Assembly (NCBI GenBank): GCA_003260075.1
Contig: QLIY01000846.1
Location: 1-64,000 of the forward strand
Length of the DNA stretch: 64,000 nt
Direction of reading: 5' to 3'
From: Phallusia mammillata
Taxonomy: Eukaryota; Chordata; Ascidiacea; Phlebobranchia; Ascidiidae
The position numbers and the translations under genes are program-made. The notes under the pieces were generated by a model. That model did no database searches, had not been told where the DNA came from, and saw nothing but the letters and a program-made list of their open reading frames with translations. Positions 11,001 to 22,100 of the stretch are shown here, in pieces; the stretch's first letter is position 1, and every line of letters begins with the position of its first letter.

Positions 11001-13604
11001 TTTGCATTTACAGATTCAGCAAGTATGTTGCAAGAGCCCTGCGTAAATGCTAGAGGCTGCATTAATGGCAATACCGGTCCTGACTGCGTATGCCTGAGAG
11101 GTTACTGGGGAAAATTTTGTGACAAAAGTAAGTAAATTATCTTATTTGCTACACTAGCTTCGTCAACAGGAGCCAGTTAGAACCTTGTGAGGTATTTATC
11201 TGCAAAGTTCATGACTTGCATCCTACATTCTGGATGTAGAGTTGTAATAAGAGACAAAAATCTAGTTTGTCTGCACACCTAGCTGGTCCAAATTTTAGAT
11301 TTACATTTTAAAATCCTTGCAGAAACGTAAATTATGTTTGATGCCAAACACTAGGGCATTGTTTAATGTAATATTTTTTTTTGCTTTTTAGATAAAAAAT
11401 AGTCTAAATACATCGATTTTGGAGTGTATTACAACGTCACTTTTTTGATACTTGGGCCCTCCATATAATATAATTTTGCGTGCTGGTGACCGGACTAAAA
11501 CCAAGGCGTCTAAACAATATTCTAAATTTATCGAAGTCGTTTAAAATGTATGTTAAAATCCCTAGTTTAATTGTCAGTTTACCTTATAAAGAACTTATTA
11601 CCGCGTTAAACCAAATAATAGATTACTTGATAATTACAAGCAAGTAACATGGAAAACATGACTTTCGTTCAGCAAAATCTCTTCTCTTTAATTTGTCTTC
11701 CGTTTTTTTTTTTAGAAATTGTGCATTGCCTCGCGAAACCCTGCAAGAACTATGGAAGGTGTGTTGAATTGGCAAATGACTACCAATGCTTGTGTCCACC
11801 CTCGTATGCTGGAAAAAGTTGCACCCGTAGTAAGTAAATTTTATTGTGCACAACGTAATCAGAATAGCTCAAACCCACTTTTTGTGACAAAAGTTCAAAT
11901 ATGCCAACAGTAGCAACCTCGTCTCGACAAAAGTTTTGAAACAGAAACAAAAAAAAAAACGAATATTCCAAAATGAAAAAGTAATATATTCTCGCTTTTA
12001 ATCAAGCTATGAAAAATGAATATACTGTTGTCCACTTTTACATGAAACAGGCTGATTTAATCGACATTCATTTGAGAAAGCAGGTAAACAAATCTTTTTA
12101 TGTTTAGGATACATGCTTTCCAAACTTAAATACAGGATTACACCAGAGAGTAAAAATGTGACGGTGGTATATAACAGCTGCAAAATTGTAAAAGCCATCA
12201 AGTTGGAAGTTTTAATACGTAACAATACTTCAAATTTTGAGGAAGTTCAACAAACTGAGATTTACCTGTGGGGATTTGTTGCTAAACTACCAAGTGATTG
12301 GAACAACTATCAAAATGAGACCATTTTGATAATTCAATGGAAAGCATACTTTGGTGGGTTAAATTTATGAAAATAATTGTTGAAAATGCGATATTATTGG
12401 TGTTTTAGAATCATTAAATTTTGACACCAGCCCATGTTGGAACGACGGAACGTGCAGGAATGCAGTTAATGGATTCGTTTGCACTTGTACAGAAAGATAT
12501 ACCGGGAGGTTTTGTGACGTTTGTAAGTGAATTTGTGGCAAATGTCTCTTAAACAAAAACTTATACAGAGCCCCTTCACTTATTTGTATCTGCGTCCAAA
12601 ACACGATATAAAAACAGTAAAGGTGATGTTTGTAAATTTAAATCAATCAAACAAAAGAGAAATATTTTAACGATGATGTTAAAAACAGGCGTAAACTGCC
12701 CAAAAGCGGAATTGGCTATATGTTTACTAGGTATTTATTTTAAAAGAAGTTATTTCTTGTTTAATAATGGTTCTTGTTGCCACCTAACGTGTGTGTCTAG
12801 TTTTCGTGGAAACGAATGGTGATTTTTAGCATTCTTATTCCATTTGTTTTGTTCCAGATGTTCCTGCATGTGCATCACACCCGTGCAAGAACAATGGCAC
12901 TTGCGTCGATACTCAGGAGTGGTTTTATTGCATATGCGCCAGACGATTCAGTGGAGTAAATTGCGAAATTGGTAAGCGTTTAAGATGTTTGTTGAACATA
13001 GATAAGGTAACAAGCAACCATGGAGCTCATGGGTCGAAACTGTGTGCACTGTCATCAGCTACAAATGATACAAATACTGTACAAAAGTAAAAGACTAATT
13101 TTTTGAAAACCGCTTTGCAGAAGCTGTGAGTGACTAATTTTTTTAAAACCGCTTTGCAGAAGCTGTGAGTGGCATTTACTCTGTTCCTCGAAAATACGGT
13201 CGAAGAAACATAAAGTCCATAAAAGTACCCTATGACAGATGCTATCAAGATCTGGCTGCAGGTGTTTCTGCCGTTGTATTGGGTGATAAAGATCTGCCCC
13301 ATCGTTTCGATCAGAGCTACATAAGAATAAAAAAACATGGAATTAGAGTTGTTGCAAGAAGAGCACACATACGCTTGGGTCTGGGTAACCAAACATTGGA
13401 GGTGCACTGGAACGCATATTTTGGTGAGATGTAAGTGAGATATTCACTCAAATAAAACAATAAGTGTGGGTTCATATTGAACTGGCATGCTTTTTAGCCA
13501 GAATTCGCATCTTTTTTACGTGGTGACATTAAAAGAAAAATATTTTACAAAAAGTTTTTGAAACCAAACAAAAATTAGAAAACAAAATAATAATTTAGTC
13601 TTAG

Positions 13605-13639
<35 letters not shown>

Positions 13640-14183
13640 AGGCGGGACGGTTTGTTTCATTTTATCAAGGTACACAAAGTATTAACTTAAAATAATTTTA
13701 AAAAGTAAACATATCAAGAAGTGTAAATAAGTGTATCATAGGTTAACGTGAAACCAAACAAAGTTTATGCACAAATTTCCAAGAGGGAAAATCTAGGTCG
13801 AATTTACTTTTTTTAACAGATGAAGATGCCATAAATACTAGGTTTTGTGACAACGGTGGAACTTGTCGAAACAGGTGGAATGGGTTCAAATGTTCTTGCC
13901 TTCCTGGATATACTGGGCCCAAGTGCAAAAGGGGTAAAGAGTCGTTATGCATCTTACTATTAATTTTGCAACCTGTAACAGTCTAAAACAAATAATTTGA
14001 TAGTCCATGCCTTGCCATGTAGGAATGCTTGGTGACCGTCTAATTTGGTATGACGCCTTCGGATGACCCTGACGTACCATGTCTTGTTGTTTTACCAACC
14101 AAATGGTATTTCGTTAAAAGTTGATTTCTGCTTTTTGTTTTCCAGTGATTTCTCAGACAAACGACAACTCCACAATGGTGTAA
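8018..14183 (+). CDS. Gene A: secreted EGF / H-type-lectin-like protein (521 aa)
   Basis: Smallest member of the five-gene cluster. Coding exons: signal peptide 8018-8081; EGFb 9941-10051; H4 10480-10752; EGFa 11014-11127; EGFb 11716-11829; H5 12108-12353; EGFa 12409-12522; EGFb 12858-12971; H9 13160-13423; EGFa 13820-13933; tail 14146-14183. All joins are phase 1 with GT-AG ends, and the summed length is 1566 nt including the stop. The signal peptide is [21 protein letters not shown] domains keep the pattern Y-x2-C near residue 35, a [WH]G[FI] core and a final [YF]F before the splice. The first EGF ([15 protein letters not shown]) matches the EGFb that precedes H4 in gene D, so modules 1-3 and 6-8 of the nine-module design are absent. 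The intron after the signal exon is 1.86 kb and holds no exon I can see. No transmembrane segment, so secretion is expected. Function is unknown. The H identification is tentative, but the exon structure is secure. Confidence 0.85.
13093..13176 (+). repeat. Tandem duplication of a 3' splice site
   Basis: The sequence ctaatttttt(g/t)aaaaccgctttgcagaagctgtgagtg occurs twice in tandem. Both copies contain the acceptor gctttgcag and the first bases of the H9 exon of gene A. Only the second copy (acceptor ending at 13159) continues into the exon. A splice to the first copy would insert sequence in the exon 5' end. Confidence 0.75.
13606..13639. repeat. Poly-C run, 34 bases, intron of gene A
   Basis: Uninterrupted C run in the intron between H9 and the last EGF of gene A. 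Confidence 0.9.
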
Positions 14184-16131
14184 TTGCAATAATTTGATAC
14201 ATTTTTGTGTCTGCCTTTTGTGAACTTTTTTTAGTACATGCTTTTGCGGAAAAAAATAATTAGGACCCAAAACCGGTTTACATTAGTAATATAAAGGCTT
14301 TGTATATTTACAACAAGATAAGCTAGCAATACATTTACCATTGTGTTTAGTTTATTGAATGGTAATCATTAATATTTAATAATGAAATCTTGACATTCAT
14401 GTTCACGCAATGAGATCCTCTCTTTTTATATGTGATCTTTTTTGTTCGGCCATAAACATACAAGTATGCTTTCGAAAAATGGCAAGGCAAATATTGATGT
14501 GGTATATATAAAAACTGCAAAGAGTAAATGGTATTGTGGTAATGTTTTGAAACGTAACAAACGTTCAACTTTTAGAAAGTTAAATAAACTCAATCAAATA
14601 GGATTGGGATACTAGCAAAAGAGAATAAAATTGTCTGCTTTTTAAGTTATTTTATATTAATTTATGATCGCGTGTCCACACATATGCTACCTCTTCATAC
14701 GTAACCGTTATTGAACATTTTATCCTGATCTATTTTAGCTTACAACACTAGCATTGTTCAACGCTATTTGTAGCTTAAGCTATAAAATAGTAGATGATAT
14801 CTATTAAGGGCAATCATTTGACATATAATTAATGCCCACTGTCTCACAACATTCTATACGGCGTTTCAAAACAACTGTGCTTCTTGTTGACAATTGACAT
14901 AACCTGTATTTTGAAGATCGTAATGATACGAAACAACAGGAATAGTTACGTAACAATAAGAAGAACCTTGGAGATTTTTTTATAAACAAAACCAGATAAA
15001 CAAAATATAAAGTTGTAAATTCAAGTCTACGTGAAAATAGCGGAAGCTACTCGCGTACCACCTGAAAAGCCTTCTCGTACCACTAGTGGTACGCGTACCA
15101 CAGGTTGGGAACCCCTGCTGTAAGTGATATCGCTGTTTTAGTTGGAAGTAAAATTGTTTCTCAATGGTTTTAAAAAAAAAACACCAAAACCGTTTCGATA
15201 CCTTTTTTAAACCAGACAGAATCATTTTATACATGAAAACAGTCGAAAAGAAATTCTGTTTTGGACAACATAGAAGTAGCCGCAATGTTTTTTTTAGTTA
15301 ATTCAGTTTATTGTAGGAAAAATAATAATTTGTGTATGACCAAAACCCGACTTTCCTTCAAAGGTATGTAACATCAAGCACTATATTTTCTGTTTCATTT
15401 TGTGTGCAATATTGACATCAAGATTGTAGCGAGAAAAAGCCATCGTTTTTATGTTTTAATACTTTCCCTTTGCCAACTTTTAGGCTAGAAATGTAAAGTT
15501 GGTTGCAAATTGTCATTTATTTGCTAAGTCTGTCGTACGACCGACTAGAAATTCAGCATCGATTCTAAATATACACCATCTATGAAGCAATTTGTTTTAT
15601 GAAGGTGAAATATTACTCGTAACCTAACTAAACTACTTTATTTATTGGGTTCAAACAGGGGGAAAATAATAACTTACGTAACGAAATCTTATACAATCAC
15701 TTGCCAACAAATTGATTTGATAACATATAGTCATATACAAATACATTTTTGTTTAGTTTGAGTTTAGTGTTATCTCGTACATATCTGTTTGTCTCTTGCG
15801 TGCAAATTTGTTGCAAAGTTGTGGTTGCATTTTTCTTTTGGTCAAAGTGCATATAACGAGCATTTTTTTTTTAACTTTGAAATTTCTCTTAACGGACCTG
15901 CATTTGCAAAAAAACATGCTTTTAACTATCGGCAATCAAGATGCTCCAAAACTTAAAAAAATCTTTCCCAAGTTAATTCTCTCCCAAATTTTAAATCCAT
16001 TCACGTGATGACCAAAGCGTTTCAGCAAGACTTAAATCCACAAAAAAGGTTTGCGCGCATGTTTGGGAAGTGTTCCCCAATCATTGGGCGCTCATATTTG
16101 TTGCAATTGGTTCGCAGCAGAAGGTTGTAAA
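14184..16131. other. Spacer between genes A and B
   Basis: About 1.9 kb with no exon that fits the cluster pattern. Candidate poly(A) signals AATAAA occur at 14583 and 14623 for gene A. A hAT-like right end (acaggttgggaacccctg) lies near 15100-15117 without a detected left end. The last 100 bases should hold the promoter and 5' leader of gene B. No TATA box stands out. Confidence 0.5.
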
Positions 16132-19100
16132 ATGTCAAGGGTCGTGAAACTGATGGTTCTGCTTGCTCTGGCTAAATTAGCGAATTGCAAAGACGGTAAA
16201 AAATAACTACAACTAACTTTTCTCTTTAATATATTGGGAGTATGTTGAAATTTAATTCAACATTGTAAAAGCATAGAGCCAATAAATGATAAGCTGCAGA
16301 CAGTGCACAGACTAGGTAATGCATTTTTTACCCTGTTGCTCCAACAAACTGGAGTGCCGTTGAATGGTCACACTAGCCAATGCGGCTGATTTCTCGTCAC
16401 CAGCTGCACTGATGAGACCTTATAGGTCGAAACAAGGTGCACTGTTTGCAGCTTATAATTCAATATTGTTGTGTTAAAACGAAAAGTATCCAATTTATTG
16501 CAAAACTTCCTTATGTGTTTGCAAATTTATCTCGTATTACACCTCAATTTGTGGACAGCTTCAGAACAAAGATAAGTTTAGGTAGTTTTGTTCGTACATT
16601 CAGACATTTTTAAACAAACTTTGGACGGTCTTTGTACCTAAACTTGCACGTACAAGCATGTTGTAACACTTAATTACATTTTCTGCATCACTATAGCTTA
16701 CAAACAGGTAATTGGAAGCAATTAAAACTAAAAACAACAATATTTTCCCCTGAAAGACTTAATTACGGTCAAAGTCCTTGTTTTGGCACCGCAGAAGGGA
16801 AATTTTTGTAATTCAAACATTGCACTTTGATTATTTACAGGTCTTGTGCATTGCCGTGAAAATCCTTGCAAACATCATGGAACGTGTGTTGAGTTACCTA
16901 ATGGATACAAATGCGTGTGTCAGCCCTGGTTTGCAGGACCTAACTGCTTGTTAAGTAAGTAAATTGTGTTTTACACAAACGCAAGGTCAAAAATAACACA
17001 TTCTATAAAAAGCAAATATAATAGCAAATATAAATAATAATAAAAAGAACAATGAAATTTGGCTAAAGTTTGTTGCGATAAGTTCAACGATTGCGCCTAA
17101 AGAAAAAAACTGTCTTTAAGTTAGAGGTACATATATCGTCTTCTCTCACTAACTAATCATTGAACAGAAAAACAAAACAATAATGATGTCCGGATTTTGT
17201 TAAACAAATAAACAAATTTGTCAAAAGAATAAACTGTCTTGGATGCTTGCAAATACATAAAATGCATTATTTACATTTAGCGTTCTATCGTGGAGAAAAG
17301 GATCACCAGCTCACGTCCCAAAGTGAAAATGTGACGATAGTATATGCCCAATGCACAGCTGCAAAAGCTTTAAACATTGAAGTATCAATATCTAACAACA
17401 CTTCCGGTTTTGAGGATGCTCAGCTTACTCAAAATCATCAGTGGGGTTTTGTTTTCACGTTGCCAAGCAAATTGAAGAGCAATCAAAATGTCACTGTGCG
17501 ATGGAAAGCTTACTTTAGTAAGTTGAAGTCAGCATGCATGTTATGTATGCTTGTTTAATGATTTTTCGTTTTAGAAAAGAAGCATGCTTATTTGAATCCG
17601 TGTTGGAACTATGGAGATTGCGTGAACACAATGGCAGGACATGTTTGCGTTTGTTCGGAAAGATATACTGGAAGACTATGCGAAGTTTGTAAGTTGCGAA
17701 ATTTTGTTGTATTGCAAACCAGTGTATTGAATGTTTTCAGTAGGATAAAAAAACTGACTACACCTTGTAGTCCTTTGGGTGCCTTTTGCATCAGTCTTTC
17801 TTTCTGAAAAAATGCTATCAGCAACGCTTCAATCAAACACTAACATTTACCTTTATTGTCATCGTGGTTCGTAAGTACCTTAAGCTTTCTCTTTTATGAG
17901 CCGAGGTAAATGTTGTTTTATTCTTTTGCGAATATAGTCTGAGCTGAAGTCTAATCGCTAAATGCTCTTAAACTAGAGACTGCACCCCTAGCGGATAAAA
18001 AGTTACTGTATACAGAAGATATTTTTAAATTTAGCAATTTTCAGATATTCCTGCTTGTGAATCCAACCCGTGTCAGAACAATGGAACATGTATTGAAATG
18101 CAATCAGATTTCCATTGCGAGTGTGGGGATCGTTATTATGGAACCCACTGCGAATACGGTCAGTATTGGATCGAATATTTGTAAGCAAACATGTCTGATT
18201 TCAGATAGTAAGCGATATGTATTGAAACATGAAACTTACGGTCGGTACTGGTGATTTAAAAGGGTCCTATTACCTAAAATTACTGACTAATGGAATTAAT
18301 GTAGAGTTGAGCCAAATCGGTTTAGATCCAAATTCGAAGCTAATTTCAAAACAAATACAATAAATCAGGGCTCTTCAACCTTTTTTCTCGTTGTATACGC
18401 AATTTTCAAGCAACTTTGTATACCCTACACATGGTAATTTTTAATTGCGCACATAAAGTAAAACAGTCCACTAATAGTTACGGTACTTGCCTGGTCACGT
18501 GAATTATTGTTATACTAGACCAGGGGTAGATAACTTGTCGCCGTGAACATGTAAACTGAAATGCATGTACTGGCGGCCGTGATGTAAATAAAACACGGTA
18601 CGTATTTGGATTGTAAAACTAGTTTGTGGGTCTGGAAAAAATATTATCAGCCCAGAAGCCACTCAATCTACGGAACAAGCTAGAAATTAAATTCGCTATC
18701 AGGCACTATTAGGAAGGATTTACCATTCGACCATTTAAAAAATCAGTTAATTTTGTTTATTTGACTTCATCTCAAAAAGTTCGAAAAATCCTATTTCGTT
18801 TTCGCAATCCGTTACTCCAGGAATGTTAAAAGTAAAATCTCAGAAAGTAACAGGTAGGTGCTTATTGCTTCATAATTCACATTGTTGGCGCAACAATCCC
18901 AAACTGACGCAATAATGTTCACAACAAGCAGGTCAGTCTCACAGGTCATGAATGACGATGCTATGCCTTCCTGCATTTCATACAAAATAGTGACCTTTAA
19001 TAACACTGACCGCAGCTGTATTCCCTTCGTATACCCTTTTTCAGTCGTATACCCTAGTTTAGATGCAGTATACACTTGGGTATACAGTATACCCGGTTGA

Positions 19101-22100
19101 AGAGCACTGCAATAAATAACAAATGTTCTAATCTAATTCTAAACACAGGCAACTTGAATGTTTATTTTAATTCTTTGTTGCTTTTAGAAAAAAAGTACTT
19201 AAAAAGATTTGATTTTGACAGAACCTCGATCCATTGGGGATACAAGAATTCCAGCACATTATGTAACAGAGCCACCATACGATTTGGTGCAAAACATTAC
19301 ATACTATGACTGTTTTTCTGGGATGGCAAAAAGGATTGATGTAAGTGTCAACGGACCTTACTGGATGCCAGAAAAATTTAATGCATCTGTCCTCGGTATT
19401 TACCCTTGGGGATTTGAAGTTAAGATATGGCGAACTGATCGAGAATTTGGATGGAGTCTGTTTAATGTAGAACTTCGGTATGAAGCGATATATGGTAAGT
19501 GAACCTTTTAAAGGACAATTAATCCCAACATAAAGACGGCCTGTGCTGTAAAACACATTTTGAGAAATGGTGGTTTGCATAACATATTTACCACTCTTTA
19601 AGGACAGTGGATGCCTTTGCTGTCTTGTTTGAAAAGAATCTTTAAATTAAACACTTGTGTGATAGTAAGATATGGAGGGTGGATAATCCTATGACTGTTG
19701 TATTGCAGAGACATTTGCTTTCCGGAAATCACCATGTGTTAACAGTCGGCACTGCGAAAACTACCTGGATTTAGGTGCAGGTGGTAGAAAGTGTTACTGC
19801 GACTCGGGGTTTACTGGAGAACTCTGCGAAACCAGTAAGGAACATGAACCGTTTCCAGTTTTTACAAGCTGATTTATAATGTTAAGCGCTAAATAGGATC
19901 AAATCTTTTTTTCGTTTGTGGTGTAATTTGAAGCACCTGGTTTGATCAAACGCTGTATTTCCAACGTATTTCAAAGTTTGCATGTAATTTATGACATATT
20001 TCACAATATTTGCAGAACTCAACTTTTGCCAGCTTTGGCCATGTTATCAAGGAGACTGCGTGGAAAACGCAATCGACTACGAATGCAAATGCCGTCCAGG
20101 TTGGACTGGTCGAAACTGCAACATTAGTAAGTAAAGAGAAGCAGAAAGATAAAAAACATTTGCCAACAGACTTCAAGTGTTAAGCTCTTAGTGCTCAGAT
20201 TACATTGCTATTGTAGACTACACACGCTGTTAGAGTATTTTTGTCTGTTATTTAAACCAATTAAAGGCAAGAAAAAAACAATATGTACATTATTATATAT
20301 CTACGTCTAAACACAGTGATTTCTTTTCTGATGAATATACAATTACATAAACACACAAAAAATGACAAACTTATTTTAGGTTACATAAGTGGCCAACAAG
20401 TTGTCAGTAACCACAACTGGACTTCCAACACTGCAATATGGACAGTTGTGTACAATCGGTGCCATAGTCCAAATGCTTCAACCGTCGATTTGTCAATACG
20501 TGGTCAAATTGCAAATTTCGTCCATGTCCAATTACAAGAAATTCGTACCGGTGGTTTCATTGTGTCGCTGACTAGATACAGTGGCAAAGGAATCCAATGG
20601 GAGCTTATTGATATTATTGTGGAATGGAAAGCATATTTCAGTAAGATTTAGAAAAACTCTAAAACTACAGACTAAATGTTTTGAAGTAATCAAAACAAGC
20701 AAGGTGTAAGCTTCCAACACGACAAAACTTAGAACCTTGTGAGATCTGGCAATTTGTTGAAACATCTTAATGTTTATGTAGATACTCCACAAGAATACTA
20801 TCCATGCACATGGCGCGGTCAATGCACAAACACTCTAGATAAACATATTTGTACTTGCATCGGGCGGTTTACAGGAAGTGTTTGCAAAACCGGTTTGTTC
20901 GTGTTTTCTTGTTTTAAATGTAAACATTCACCACAGTCAAAGTAATACATTTTTTAAAGCATATTATTTGTTGCAATTGTAGCGTTGCCTTATTGCGATA
21001 GTCAGCCGTGCAAAAATGGAGGCACCTGCGTGGGCACAGAATTTGATTTCAAATGCTATTGTGCAGCGGGATTTGGTGGGAGCAGATGCGAAAAAAGTAA
21101 GTCATATAGGTTTATGTATTCGTCGTGGCACCAGAAAAACGGCAAAAACAACATCAAAATGAAGTTGCTATTTCTATTTAGTTACAGCTACTAACGCTAT
21201 ACCATAAGCTAGACCCACAATTAGCTAAATATCGGTAGGTAGCGCAAAGAGCTGAATTATTACTTGGCAGCCCAACAGAGGTGGCGTGAGATTTGGTGTA
21301 TAGATCTTCCTTTCCTTTAAGTCAGGTAAATTAACGCAGCAGTTTTATTGTCATATTACTTTGTGTTAAGGTACCGTCCAAGGCGTTCGTGATATTAGAA
21401 TGAGAAGACGTAAAAGAGGGGGTGAAAATTTTGTAATTCTTTTCGATGAATGCTACATTAAAAAACCGAGAAAAGTTAAAGTGGAATTCTTGAACTTGGG
21501 CAATTATCCAGACTACTACTATACTCGAGTCTATCATGTGTACAGTAACGGGTTTGCAGTCTCAGTGCATCGTAATGCTAGGATACCCAGAAAACATTCA
21601 CTCCGTTTAAAGTTTCGATTTACAGCTTTTTTCGGTGAGTGATTAAAATAAATTTTAAACAAGAGTTTTGTGTTAATTTTTGCATTTTCAAAGTTTGTGC
21701 AGTGATATGTTAGTCGTATAGCCGTGCAAAATTGTTTTCTGTCTTTTTTTCTTGATAAAACGCCCCTTAAAACGTATCACAGGTCACAAAAACTACTTAT
21801 TATTCATTTGACTGTTAAAAGTGATGACGAAAGAAGTAGAATTGTTAGGCATCCCAAATTCTCTAACAATCACTTTAGTAAAAATATGTCATGTACGCCA
21901 GATCTACTAAAGGCGTTGTACCGGTCTCCCAAGCATTCCCTATGCCAAGGCACAGACTAGAAAAATCTAGCCTGCGGTGGGATTCGGACCCACGACAGGA
22001 GTCTTTCCGGGACTCGCGCTCTACCAACTGAGCTACACAGGCTCAGTGGAGAAAGCGCCGAAAGTCGAATCACAAGCACCATTGCCTGCCTTGTATGCTG

